Shown here: piece by piece, positions 41,559 to 49,916 of the stretch
How the letters are laid out: each line of letters opens with the position of its first letter
Numbering within the stretch: the stretch's first letter is position 1
NCBI RefSeq assembly: GCF_000341225.1
Contig: NZ_ANAC01000026.1
Span: 1-64,000, forward strand
Direction: 5' to 3'
From: Nocardiopsis alba DSM 43377
GTDB lineage: Bacteria > Actinomycetota > Actinomycetes > Streptosporangiales > Streptosporangiaceae
Length of the DNA: 64,000 nt
Notes under the pieces: model-generated
What the model was told of the DNA's origin: nothing
The model's input: the letters and a program-made list of their open reading frames with translations, nothing else
Databases searched by the model: none
Translations under genes and position numbers: made by a program

Positions 41559-42629
41559 TCATCCCTCTTCCTCCAGGAACCGCCCGGCGAGGTCGCGCAG
41601 CGGACCGAGGCGTGCGAGGGCGTCGGTGCCGTCGATGTACTGGTCGACCGCGCCCACCGGGACGCCGTCGCGCAGCGCGGGGTCCTCGATCCGTGCCAGA
41701 AGCGCCTCGGTGAACCGCCCGGCGTCCAGGACCGGATAGGGGCGAGAGTGGAAGGGGCGTGGTTCGGGGGAGAGGGGGTCGGCCAGACCGGTGCGGTTCT
41801 GGAGTTCCGCCACCTTCCGGTAGGCCTCGGCGAGTTCGGTCGCGGGGCGGGCCGAGGTCAGGGCCCTTTCGAGTACCGGTCCCACCTCGACCGCCGCGTC
41901 GAGGGAGGCGAACACCGTCCCGAGCCACTTGGAGTAGGGCGGGTACCGGCGTTCCAGGAGCAGACAGAGCCGCATCAGGTCACGGACCAGGCGGGCCGTG
42001 ACGATCCGTTCGCCGAGCCCGTCCCCGACCTCGGCGCAACGGCCCACGAACGCCTCCTCCTGGGCGATCCGCCGCCATTGGCAGGCCAGAACATAGCGCC
42101 ACAGGTCGTCGGGGTACCACTCCAGGGCGTGGCGGATCCGGGTGATCTCGCCGAGGTCGTCGTGGAAGACGGCTCCCCCGATCACCTCGGCCAGTCGTTG
42201 GGTCGGAACGGCGAGCCAATCGATGGTGCGGACCCCATGTCCCGGGTCGAACCCCAGCTGTTCGACCGACCAGGTCCTCGGGTCGACGACGTCCACCCCA
42301 TGACGCCCTTCGGGGGAGTCGGTGAGCATCCGGTTCCCGGGGTCGTCGGGGTCGGGCAGGAAGCGCGTGGGCCATCCGCGGATCCGTCCGGGCAGGCTCC
42401 GCTCCAGGAGATCGTCGATCCGCCGATGGTTCCGGTCCACGAAGATCTGGAGGCGAGGTCCCCAACCGTGGTCCGTGGAACGTTCCGTGTCCAGCCCCGG
42501 CACCTCCGACCCCGGCCCCAGTAGGGCGGCGGCGTGCGGGATCCCTTGAAGAAGAGGGGCGACGGCCTCTTCGTACAGAGCCCTGGACAACTCCAGTCCG
42601 GGAAGGAAACGCGGGGTCGGATCGTTCAT
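41559..42629 (-). CDS. DUF4037 domain protein (nucleotidyltransferase-like)
   Basis: A 356-residue protein. The N-terminal part (FLPGLELSRALYEEAVAPLL ... STDHGWGPRLQIFVD) matches the start of DUF4037 proteins, which resemble the nucleotidyltransferase fold with G(S/P)..D.(G/W).R. A helical domain follows, with WRYVLACQWRRIAQEEAFVGRCAEVGD and YPPYSKWLGTVF. Whether it is catalytic is unknown. The ATG was chosen for GAGAGGA upstream; the frame extends far 5' without support. It may be cotranscribed with the DUF2236 gene 73 nt downstream. Confidence 0.82.
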   Translation of the reverse strand: MNDPTPRFLPGLELSRALYEEAVAPLLQGIPHAAALLGPGSEVPGLDTERSTDHGWGPRLQIFVDRNHRRIDDLLERSLPGRIRGWPTRFLPDPDDPGNRMLTDSPEGRHGVDVVDPRTWSVEQLGFDPGHGVRTIDWLAVPTQRLAEVIGGAVFHDDLGEITRIRHALEWYPDDLWRYVLACQWRRIAQEEAFVGRCAEVGDGLGERIVTARLVRDLMRLCLLLERRYPPYSKWLGTVFASLDAAVEVGPVLERALTSARPATELAEAYRKVAELQNRTGLADPLSPEPRPFHSRPYPVLDAGRFTEALLARIEDPALRDGVPVGAVDQYIDGTDALARLGPLRDLAGRFLEEEG

Positions 42630-43148
42630 CGGCGTCCTCTCACGGAGATCGGGGTCGGTTATCCCATGCAGACCTCGAGGAGGGCCACGGATTTTCCGCC
42701 CGGAGGGCTCCCGAGGGGTGGGTAAGGAAAACATCACCTTGTGGTGAGGTCTGCCTCGATGGTCATGGAAAGACCCTCTTGGTCCACCTTGTGTCGCACC
42801 GGACCGGACACGATCGGTGAGTGAGTCGTGCCAGTTCGGAGCCGCACCCGTGATCGAGGGGGCCAGTACCAGTGGCCGCCGACGGCCCCCTGGTCCCGAA
42901 AACCGGTACGTAGGGGCCTGCCTGCCTTCGGTAACGGCGGTCTTGACGGGGGATGACGCGCTTTTTACGGTCTTCGAAAACCGGGTGGGGGAAGTTCCCG
43001 AGAACCACGGGATCTTTCTCGGACATCCCCTGGAGCTCATGGAAATAACCGGCCGTGAGTGCCTCCGCCCACCCCTGGACCGGTAACGGTCCGGGTCACC
43101 CCCGCTACGGCTCCTCGGAGCCGTGACCCACAGGAAGGGCACGAATTC
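42630..43148. other. Long intergenic region upstream of the LPMO gene
   Basis: No credible gene. An 89-codon top-strand frame (42817-43086) lacks coding character and a ribosome-binding site. A small inverted repeat TCACC-TTGT-GGTGA lies at 42734-42747, and TTGGTCCACCTT near 42779-42790 partly resembles half of a DasR chitin-response site. A long 5' region with regulatory sites is plausible for the secreted oxygenase gene. Confidence 0.35.
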
Positions 43149-43673
43149 ATGACCGTGCGCAGCAAGATCCGTTCCGGCGCGGCCGTCGCCGCCGCGACCG
43201 CCCTGGCCTTCACTCTCATGCCGGCCGGCGCCGCCAGCGCCCACGGCTACGTTTCCGACCCGCCCAGCCGTCAGGCCCAGTGCGCCGCGGGTGTCGTCCA
43301 GTGCGGCCCGATCCAGTGGGAGCCGCAGAGCGTCGAAGGCCCCAAGGGGCTGATGGAGTGCGCCGGAGGCAACGCCGCCTTCTCCGAGCTCAACGACGAC
43401 AACTACGGTTGGGACGTCACCCCCATCGGCACCACCGCCAACTTCGAGTGGACGATCACCGCCGCTCACGCCAGCGCCGAGTGGGAGTACTTCATCGACG
43501 GTCAGCTGGTCGCCAGCTTCGACGACGGTGGCGCCCGTCCGCCGTGGAACTTCACCCACCAGGTCGACCTCTCCAACTACCCCGGTGAGCAGACCGTCCT
43601 GGCCCGGTGGAACGTCGCCGACACCGCCAACGCCTTCTACGCCTGCATCGACGTCAACGTCGGCGCCCTGTGA
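43149..43673 (+). CDS. AA10 lytic polysaccharide monooxygenase
   Basis: A 174-residue secreted copper enzyme. The signal peptide (AAVAAATALAFTLMPAGAASA) is cleaved before His32, which becomes the N-terminal histidine of the copper brace: HGYVSDPPSRQ. The second copper His is in WTITAAHASAEWEYF, and FYACIDVNV supplies the conserved aromatic and Cys. Four Cys form two probable disulfides. The mature chain of about 143 residues has no carbohydrate-binding module, so it is a minimal single-domain form. It should oxidatively cleave chitin or cellulose; which one cannot be read here. AGGAAGGG precedes the ATG. No glycosidase genes are nearby. Confidence 0.92.
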   Translation: MTVRSKIRSGAAVAAATALAFTLMPAGAASAHGYVSDPPSRQAQCAAGVVQCGPIQWEPQSVEGPKGLMECAGGNAAFSELNDDNYGWDVTPIGTTANFEWTITAAHASAEWEYFIDGQLVASFDDGGARPPWNFTHQVDLSNYPGEQTVLARWNVADTANAFYACIDVNVGAL

Positions 43674-43674
43674 T

Positions 43675-43750
43675 CCTCGGGCGGAGTGATCCGCCCTGAG
43701 GGCCATGAGCGTCCTCGCGTCCCGGTCCGGCCGTGAGCCGGGCCGGGACG
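43675..43750 (+). terminator. Tandem terminators after the LPMO gene
   Basis: A first hairpin CCTCGGGCGG with CCGCCCTGAGG (43675-43701), then a perfect 14-bp stem CGTCCCGGTCCGGC/GCCGGGCCGGGACG (43718-43750) followed by TATTCGTT. Confidence 0.8.
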
Positions 43751-43844
43751 TATTCGTTCGCGAGGATCGGGGTGCTTTCGTCCGGCGCCTCGTGGGAATA
43801 TCCGTCGAGTCAGGTTTCGACTACCCCCGGACGGACCTCCACGC

Positions 43845-44633
43845 ATGGGCCACCCCTACCCGCCCCCTCACGGACAGCCCCGCCCCGGACCCCAAGGGCC
43901 GCCCCCACCGGGGTTCACCGGACCTCCGGGACCTCCACCCCACCCGCCCGGCCCTCCGCATGCGGCCCACCTCGCGGCGCCCCCTCCCCGGCCCCCGAGA
44001 ACGCTCGCGGCCATCGCCCTCACCGCCTCCGGAACGCTGGCGGTCGCCGGGATCCTCACCTGGACCGTCGTCTTCGCCTACGGATCCGGCGGGGTGAGCT
44101 CCGCCGGAGGCCTCCCCACCGACGACCCGTGCGCCGTCCTCGCCGAAGAGACCCTCACGGACCTGGACGCCGAGGTCTCCTCCTGGAACACGAGCCCCTA
44201 CTCCAACGGCTGTTCCTGGACGGTCTCCCTCGACGGCGACGAGACGACCCTGCACTTCGAACGCATGGTGCCGCTGTCCGAAGAGGACGCCGCCCTGGAG
44301 GAGGAACGCGGGGAGGAAGAGGTCCCCCGGGACGCCGATGGGCTCTACCGATCCGCTCTCGAAAGCGCGGCCGGCGGTGACTACGCGGTGGACAGCGAGG
44401 CGTCCCTCTCCACGGATACGCGTTCCCTCTCCTACGGGGACGAGAGCACGCTCACGATGCTGGACACCACCTACGAGTACTCCGACGGCAGGTCGCAGTA
44501 CGTGAGTCTCACCGTTCGAGAAGAAGGCCTGGTGAGCGTGCTCTCCTTCCTCGTGGGCACCGAGTTCGAGGACATCGACCTGGCCGAGGCGGAGCGACTG
44601 CTCACCCCCGTGGCCGACGACGTGTTCGGCTGA
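43845..44633 (+). CDS. Membrane-anchored protein with Pro-rich N-terminus, DUF3558-like
   Basis: A 262-residue protein: a cytoplasmic Pro/Gly/His-rich segment (residues 1-50), one helix (TLAAIALTASGTLAVAGILTWTVVFAYG), then an extracytoplasmic domain starting DDPCAVLAEETLTDL and containing SNGCSWTV. The paired Cys and the DPC.(V/L)L start resemble DUF3558 surface lipoproteins, here anchored by a helix instead of lipid. The next gene has the same plan. No clear ribosome-binding site precedes ATG. Function unknown. Confidence 0.75.
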   Translation: MGHPYPPPHGQPRPGPQGPPPPGFTGPPGPPPHPPGPPHAAHLAAPPPRPPRTLAAIALTASGTLAVAGILTWTVVFAYGSGGVSSAGGLPTDDPCAVLAEETLTDLDAEVSSWNTSPYSNGCSWTVSLDGDETTLHFERMVPLSEEDAALEEERGEEEVPRDADGLYRSALESAAGGDYAVDSEASLSTDTRSLSYGDESTLTMLDTTYEYSDGRSQYVSLTVREEGLVSVLSFLVGTEFEDIDLAEAERLLTPVADDVFG

Positions 44634-44688
44634 GCGACCCCCACACCAAGACCGGCGCATGGACGACGCCCAGAACAGGAGATCCGCC

Positions 44689-45390
44689 GTGTACCACGGC
44701 CCGGAAGCGCGGTTCCCCCACCCTCCGACTCCCCCGCCCGCACGCCCGCCTCGTTCGACCGGACGCGTCGTGGCGATCACCATGGCGGTGACGCTCGGAG
44801 CCTACGTACTGGTCGCCGGTGCCGTCGGCGCGGTGCTGGCGGGAGGGGGAGGAGGGAGTGTCACCGGCCCGGAGTTCGAAGGTCTGCCCACCGAATCGTG
44901 CGGGGTGGCGACCGCGGCCGAACTCGACTCCGTCTCCGCGACCCTGCCCTACGCCACGTTCTCCGAGACCTCCTCCTCGTGCGGGTGGGGCGCCGAGTTC
45001 TCGGACGGGACGGAGGGCTTCCTCCGGCTCGAATACCGACTTCCCGTCGACGAGGATCGAGAACCCCTCCGGGCTGTGAGCGACGCGGAGGAGGAGTACG
45101 AGACCGAGTCCGGGAAACTGCTCGACGGGGAGGACGAGGGTTACTGGGCCGTGGAGGTCCTCGACTCCCGTGAACTCGAACTCGGGGACGGGGCCGTCCT
45201 CTCCCACCACCTGGAGGGCGGCGACGAGAAGAGCAGCCGGGTCACGGTGCTGGCCCGTGTGGAGGGCGTCCTGGTCGAGGTCACCGCCCAGGAGCGTTGG
45301 GACGGGCGTTCCGGGGCCGCGGACTTCACCGACGACGAGGAGACCATCGTCGCCATCGCCGAACGCGCGGTGTCCCTGTTGGAGGGGTGA
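44689..45390 (+). CDS. Membrane-anchored paralogue of the preceding protein
   Basis: A 233-residue protein with a short Pro-rich cytoplasmic part, one helix (VVAITMAVTLGAYVLVAGAVGAVLAG) and an extracytoplasmic domain with ESCGVATAAELDSV and SSSCGWGAEF, echoing the Cys pattern of the upstream gene. GTG 44689 has AGGAGA seven nt upstream; an ATG ten codons earlier lacks one. The pair appears to be an ancient tandem duplication. A terminator follows. Function unknown. Confidence 0.72.
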   Translation: MYHGPEARFPHPPTPPPARPPRSTGRVVAITMAVTLGAYVLVAGAVGAVLAGGGGGSVTGPEFEGLPTESCGVATAAELDSVSATLPYATFSETSSSCGWGAEFSDGTEGFLRLEYRLPVDEDREPLRAVSDAEEEYETESGKLLDGEDEGYWAVEVLDSRELELGDGAVLSHHLEGGDEKSSRVTVLARVEGVLVEVTAQERWDGRSGAADFTDDEETIVAIAERAVSLLEG

Positions 45391-45393
45391 GAC

Positions 45394-45415
45394 GGCCGGC
45401 CTCGGAAGGCCGGCC
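45394..45415. terminator. Bidirectional terminator between convergent genes
   Basis: Perfect 9-bp stem GGCCGGCCT-CGGA-AGGCCGGCC. Confidence 0.75.
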
Positions 45416-45434
45416 CCACCACCCACGGGAAGTG

Positions 45435-46976
45435 TCAGTGACCGCCGTCGGAGGAGACGTTCCTCAGGAACAGGACCGCTCCGACCGCCACGAGAACGAA
45501 GAGGAACGCGCTGCCGAGCCCGGCCCAGGCGAAGCCCTGGGCGAAGGCCTCCTGGGCCCGATGTACCAGCTCCGGGCCGATCACGTCCGCCTCCGCCAAG
45601 GCCCCGTCCAGGCTCTCCACGGCACGACGGGAGGCCTCCTCCGGGACCCCCTCCACGTCCACGCCGGACATCCACCCTCGATAGAGGACGGCGCCCACGC
45701 TGCCCAGGACGGCGATGCCGGTGGCGACGCCGAACTCGGCCGCGGTCTCCTCCATGGCCGAGGCGGATCCCGCCTTCTCCTGGGGAGCGGAGCCCACCAC
45801 CAGATCCGCTCCCAGCACCATGGACGGCCCCATGCCGAGGAAGGCGAGGGTCACCCCGAGCTGGAGAAGAAGGAAGGAGGGGGAGGAGGTGTCGGTTTCG
45901 CCCGCCGTCGCCACCTGGGACATCAGACCCAGGCCGACGACCGAGAGTACGAGACCGCCGGCCGCGACGACGCCCGGCCGGGCCCAACGGATCAGGGAGG
46001 GCGCGAGCAGGGAGCCCACCAGCAGACCCGCGGCGGAGGGCGCCATCCAGATCCCGGACCACATCGGAGAGAACCCGACCACCTGTTGGAGATAGATCGA
46101 GAACAGGAACTGGATGCCGCCGAACACGAAGAGCACCAGCACGATCAGCGACAGAGCGGCACTGAAAGCGCGATCGCGGAACATGGTCAGATCCAGCAGC
46201 GGGTCGTCGAGCCTGTGCTGGCGGCGCAGGAAGATCACGCCGATGACGACACCGGCCACGGCCGAGGCGACGGTGGAGAGGGTGAGCCCGTCGGTCGCCG
46301 CGTGCTTGATCCCGTAGATGACGGCCAGGACCGAGACCAGGGACAGGGCGACGCTGAGCAGGTCGATCGAGCCTCTGACCGTGGGATCCCGATACTCGGG
46401 GAGCAGGATCGGCCCCACGACGAGCAACAGGATCAGGAACGGCAGGCCGATCAGCAGGGTGGAGCCCCACCAGAAGAACTGGAGCATCGCGCCGCTGAGG
46501 AGCGGGCCCAGGGCGATGCCGACCGACAGCGAGGTCGCCCACACGGCGATCGCCGACGTGCGCTGTCGAGGATCGTGGAACATGCTCCGGATCAGGGAGA
46601 GCGTCGACGGCATGATCGTCGCGCCGGCGACGCCCATCAGCCCTCGGGTGACGATCGCCAGTTCGGGGGTGGGGGAGAAGGCCGCCAGCACCGAGGCCAG
46701 GGAGAAGGTCGCCGCGCCGATCAGCAGCAGGCGGCGTCGACCGATCCGGTCTCCGAGGGTCCCCATGGTGATGAGGAACCCGGCGATGAGGAACCCGTAG
46801 ATATCGGTGATCCACAGGCGTTGGGCCTCGTTCGCGCCGAGCTCCGCGCTCAGCTCCGGTTGCGCCAGGAACAGCACGGTGGTGTTGATGCCGACGAGCA
46901 GTGTCGGCAGGGCCAGTACCGCGAGTCCGAGCCATGCCCGGGCGCCGGCCCGGTCCTCGGTCGCTTGGGGGTTCAT
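45435..46976 (-). CDS. MFS drug exporter, DHA2 type (14 helices)
   Basis: A 513-residue transporter. The proton-antiport signatures are present: LWITDIYGFLIAGFLITMGTLGDRIGRRRLLL (motif A and B region) and VGIALGPLLSGAM (motif C of exporters). About 14 hydrophobic helices are seen, as in the QacA/EmrB group. It should expel a toxic compound or secondary metabolite using the proton gradient. The ATG has GGAGG five nt upstream; an in-frame ATG four codons earlier does not. It is divergent from a TetR gene with two operators between, so it is probably derepressed by its substrate. Confidence 0.92.
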   Translation of the reverse strand: MNPQATEDRAGARAWLGLAVLALPTLLVGINTTVLFLAQPELSAELGANEAQRLWITDIYGFLIAGFLITMGTLGDRIGRRRLLLIGAATFSLASVLAAFSPTPELAIVTRGLMGVAGATIMPSTLSLIRSMFHDPRQRTSAIAVWATSLSVGIALGPLLSGAMLQFFWWGSTLLIGLPFLILLLVVGPILLPEYRDPTVRGSIDLLSVALSLVSVLAVIYGIKHAATDGLTLSTVASAVAGVVIGVIFLRRQHRLDDPLLDLTMFRDRAFSAALSLIVLVLFVFGGIQFLFSIYLQQVVGFSPMWSGIWMAPSAAGLLVGSLLAPSLIRWARPGVVAAGGLVLSVVGLGLMSQVATAGETDTSSPSFLLLQLGVTLAFLGMGPSMVLGADLVVGSAPQEKAGSASAMEETAAEFGVATGIAVLGSVGAVLYRGWMSGVDVEGVPEEASRRAVESLDGALAEADVIGPELVHRAQEAFAQGFAWAGLGSAFLFVLVAVGAVLFLRNVSSDGGH

Positions 46977-46992
46977 TCGATCCTCCACTGAT

Positions 46993-47040
46993 TAGAACGT
47001 TCGATCTAGACAATAGAACGATCGCTCTATCCAGTAAAGT
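46993..47040. promoter_or_regulatory. Twin TetR operators and leaderless tetR promoter
   Basis: TAGAACGTTCGATCTA (46993-47008) and TAGAACGATCGCTCTA (47014-47029) are imperfect palindromes whose first bases are 21 bp apart, two helical turns. The second abuts a TAAAGT box (47035-47040) that ends 7 nt before the tetR ATG; the first is close to the MFS start. This arrangement would let the TetR protein repress both genes. Confidence 0.7.
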
Positions 47041-47047
47041 CGGGGGT

Positions 47048-47644
47048 ATGGACGAGTCGACCGGTTCAACGCTCCCTACACGCGACCGGATCCTGCGGGC
47101 GACCGTGGAACTGCTGCGCAGGCAGGGCTACGACGGCACCGGGGTCAAACAGATCGCCCGCGAGGCCGACGCCACACTCGGCTCCCTCTACCACTTCTTC
47201 CCCGACGGCAAGGGTCAGTTGGCCGCGGAGGCGCTCCGCGTCGACGCCGACCACTACGCCTCCCTTCTCCGCCAGGGCATGGAGAGCAGCGACGACCCGG
47301 CCGAGGGGATCGTGGCCTTCGCGCACCTGCACATCGAGGAACTACGCGCCTCGGAATGGCGCGACGCCTGCCTGGCCTCGGCCGCGGCCCTGGAACGGAT
47401 CGGCCACTCGGCCCCCGTCCAACACGACTACGAGACCGCCCTGAGCACCTGGAGGGACATCATCGCCGCCAGGCTTCGGGCCGTCGGAGTGGACGAGGCG
47501 ACCGCCGACGACGCGGCCTGCTTCGCGCTCAGCGCCCTGGAGGGCGCCGAGATCCAGTGCCGCGCCACCCGAAGCGAGAAGCCGCTGGTCACCGCCGGCA
47601 CCCACCTCGCCGAACTCTTCCGAGGCCTCCACCCCACCCCCTGA
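47048..47644 (+). CDS. TetR-family transcriptional regulator
   Basis: A 198-residue repressor. The N-terminal helix-turn-helix domain (about residues 8-58) reads RDRILRATVELLRRQGYDGTGVKQIAREADATLGSLYHFFPDGKG, the TetR signature. The C-terminal ligand-binding domain ends near residue 195 and resembles the TetR_C (LmrA/YxaF-like) subgroup (CLASAAALERI). It should repress the divergent MFS exporter and itself. ATG is 7 nt after TAAAGT with no ribosome-binding site, so the mRNA is probably leaderless. Confidence 0.92.
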   Translation: MDESTGSTLPTRDRILRATVELLRRQGYDGTGVKQIAREADATLGSLYHFFPDGKGQLAAEALRVDADHYASLLRQGMESSDDPAEGIVAFAHLHIEELRASEWRDACLASAAALERIGHSAPVQHDYETALSTWRDIIAARLRAVGVDEATADDAACFALSALEGAEIQCRATRSEKPLVTAGTHLAELFRGLHPTP

Positions 47645-47750
47645 GGTTCTTTCGTCCCCTCCACACCTTCTCGATACCTGCGGAGCGTGGGTGTCGTCGC
47701 CTGTCGTTATTCTCGGCGCGGGAACATGAGAGCGGTGGGAAGGGGTGGCT

Positions 47751-48980
47751 GTGAAAGGCCGGTTGCGTGCAGGGCAGGTATTTCGTTATCCACGACCCAA
47801 GGTCGAACATATTTCTCAGGTGGACGGCTACCCCAATTTCCATCACGTGACCCACTCTTCCGCGTACGGAGAACAGGTCCAGTTGGAGAAGGGGATCAAC
47901 GGGACGGCAGGCATCACCGCGGTCGATGGCTCACGTCGTCCCGCCATCCTCATCCGATCGAGCCCTTGGAAGTCCGGGACGGTGGAGACACCCTGGAAAG
48001 ACCACTTCGAGGTGGAAGACGGGTACGTCCGCTACTACGGCGACCACAAGGCGAGCACGGAGGTCGCACTCGGCAGGACCCCCGGTAACGCTGCGATGCT
48101 CGAAGCCTTCGATCATCATCGGGTGCCGTCCGCGTACGCACCTCCACTTCTCCTGTTCCGCGCCGTCCCGCGCAACGGAAAACAGAAGGGCTACGTGGAG
48201 TTCTGCGGATTGGGGGTGATCGAGCGGGTCGAGAAAGTCGAGCAGCAGGGTGGGCAGGCGAAGGATTCCTTCATCAACTACGCCTATGACATCGCACTTC
48301 TCGATCTGACCCCCGAAAACGACGCTGTCGCATGGGAGTGGATCGAAGCACGTAGGAACAAGACGTACTCGGCGGAGGAGACCCTGGAATGGGCGCCCAA
48401 ATCATGGCGCCACTGGGTCGAGAACGGCACTGTGGGAAACCTTCGATCGTCACGGCGGGCCACCGTCTCCGAGAACCCGAAACCGAAAGAGCGAAAGCCG
48501 GAGGCGGAGAGTCCCGAGGTCCTGGAGGCCGAGGAGGCGGCGGCCAGGACCGCCGGGCGCCGTCGGTCGGGCACGGGCCAGGGGCGCCGGATGAGCGCGG
48601 CCGAACGGAAGGCGCTGGAGGACCACAGCGTCGGTAGAGCCACCGCCCACTTCGAGGCCGACGGGTGGTCGGTCGAGGACGTCGGCGCGAAGAGATCCTA
48701 CGATCTGCTCCTGACCCGAGGGGACGAACGACTGTACGTGGAGGTGAAGGGGACCACCTCCGAAGGGGCACAGGTGATCCTCACCCGCGCCGAAGTGGAG
48801 AAGCAGCGCGAGTTCGCGCCCCACAACGCTCTCGTGGTCGTCCATTCGATCGAGTTGGACCGCACGGTGTCGCCTCCCGAGGCCAAGGGAGGCGTTCTGC
48901 ACTGCACCTCCCCCTGGGAGATCCGGGAGCAGCACCTCAAAGTCGTCTCGTACGTCTACCACCATCCGGACCTCTCCTAG
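47751..48980 (+). CDS. Predicted nuclease: N-terminal reader-like region plus DUF3883 domain
   Basis: A 409-residue protein. The C-terminal domain (about residues 275-405) is DUF3883, a PD-(D/E)XK nuclease-like domain, with SYDLLLTRGDERLYVEVKGTTSEG showing the Asp and the Glu-x-Lys catalytic triad. The N-terminal 210 residues (FRYPRPKVEHISQVDGYPNF, GTAGITAV, YYGDHKA, PLLLFRAVPRN...GYVEFCGLGVIERVE) look like the SRA-type readers found in modification-dependent restriction enzymes, though this is a resemblance only. The linker is low-complexity (residues 215-270). GTG 47751 is preceded by GGAAGGGG with 5-nt spacing; a GTG two codons earlier is too close. No methylase neighbour. Confidence 0.75.
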   Translation: MKGRLRAGQVFRYPRPKVEHISQVDGYPNFHHVTHSSAYGEQVQLEKGINGTAGITAVDGSRRPAILIRSSPWKSGTVETPWKDHFEVEDGYVRYYGDHKASTEVALGRTPGNAAMLEAFDHHRVPSAYAPPLLLFRAVPRNGKQKGYVEFCGLGVIERVEKVEQQGGQAKDSFINYAYDIALLDLTPENDAVAWEWIEARRNKTYSAEETLEWAPKSWRHWVENGTVGNLRSSRRATVSENPKPKERKPEAESPEVLEAEEAAARTAGRRRSGTGQGRRMSAAERKALEDHSVGRATAHFEADGWSVEDVGAKRSYDLLLTRGDERLYVEVKGTTSEGAQVILTRAEVEKQREFAPHNALVVVHSIELDRTVSPPEAKGGVLHCTSPWEIREQHLKVVSYVYHHPDLS

Positions 48981-48999
48981 AGGACCGGAAGGAGGAAAG

Positions 49000-49029
49000 C
49001 CCGGGAGGGGCGGGACGGCCCCTCCCGGG
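49000..49029. terminator. Terminator between the DUF3883 and aldo/keto reductase genes
   Basis: Perfect 12-bp stem CCCGGGAGGGGC/GCCCCTCCCGGG between convergent genes. Confidence 0.8.
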
Positions 49030-49034
49030 TGGGG

Positions 49035-49916
49035 TCAGAGGGCGAGGAGCCTCCTGACGCGCTCGGCCTCCTCCTCGGAGAGACGCACCGAGGCGGCGGC
49101 CATGTTCTCCTCCAGGTGCTCCACGCGTGAGGTGCCCGGGATCGGCAGCATCACCGGCGACCGGTGCAGGAGCCAGGCCAGCGCGAGCTGGGCCGGTGTC
49201 ACCCCGTGCTCGGCCGCGAGCGGGGCCAGCGGCGAGTCCGGGTGCGCCAGTTCTCCACGCGAGATCGGAGCCCAGGGCAGGAAGGCGATCCCGTCCTGCT
49301 CGCATCGCTCCAGGACGTCCTCGGACCTGCGCTGGGAAGGGCTGTACTCGTTCTGTACCGAGGCGATGGGGGTGGTCTTGCGGGCGGTCCTGAGCTGTTC
49401 CCTGGTCACACCGGTCAGCCCGATGTGGTGGATCTTGCCCTCTTCGCGCAGCTCCACGAGGGCGCCCAGCTGTTCGGAGAGCGGCACCTCCGGGTCGATC
49501 CAGTGGAGCTGGAGCAGGTCGATGCGCTCCAGGCCCAGGTTGCGAAGGCTCGCCTCCACCTGTCGCTTGAGGTGGGAGGGGGTGCCCTCGGCCTCCCACT
49601 GCCCGGGGCCGGAGTGCACCATGCCGACCTTGGTGGTGACGAGAAGGTCCTCGGGGTAGGGGTGCAGGGCCTCGCGGATCAGCCGCTCGTTGACCTCGGG
49701 GCCGTAGGAGTCGGCGGTGTCGATGAGGGTGACGCCCAGTTCGACGGCGCGTCGCAGGACGGCGATCGCCTCCTCGCGGTCATGGGGCTCTCCCCACGCA
49801 CCCGGACCGGTCAAGCGCATGGCGCCGAACCCGAGCCGGTGTACCGGGAGGTCGCCGCCGATGGCGAAGGTCCCCGACAGGCGGGCGAGATCCGGTGTGG
49901 TGTGTACGTCGGTCAC
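49035..49916 (-). CDS. Aldo/keto reductase
   Basis: A 293-residue NADPH-dependent (alpha/beta)8-barrel oxidoreductase. The catalytic residues can be read: Asp/Tyr in LIDTADSYGPEVNE, Lys in LLVTTKVG and His in LLQLHWIDPE. The C-terminal cofactor motif is LPIPGTSRVEHLEENMAA. The substrate is unknown; members reduce aldehydes and ketones or detoxify carbonyls. GTG start has GGAAGGAA upstream; the frame extends 5' without support. Confidence 0.93.
   Translation of the reverse strand: MTDVHTTPDLARLSGTFAIGGDLPVHRLGFGAMRLTGPGAWGEPHDREEAIAVLRRAVELGVTLIDTADSYGPEVNERLIREALHPYPEDLLVTTKVGMVHSGPGQWEAEGTPSHLKRQVEASLRNLGLERIDLLQLHWIDPEVPLSEQLGALVELREEGKIHHIGLTGVTREQLRTARKTTPIASVQNEYSPSQRRSEDVLERCEQDGIAFLPWAPISRGELAHPDSPLAPLAAEHGVTPAQLALAWLLHRSPVMLPIPGTSRVEHLEENMAAASVRLSEEEAERVRRLLAL

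Noticed and set aside
42779..42790. DasR operator upstream of the LPMO gene
   Set aside because: Only half of the site pattern is matched and the partner half is missing.
42817..43086. 89-codon frame upstream of the LPMO gene
   Set aside because: No ribosome-binding site, no domain, and composition unlike neighbouring proteins.
41559..43706. A 715-codon frame that would extend the DUF4037 gene upstream
   Set aside because: Only the part from ATG 42629 matches DUF4037 and has a ribosome-binding site; the extension reads antisense to the LPMO gene.
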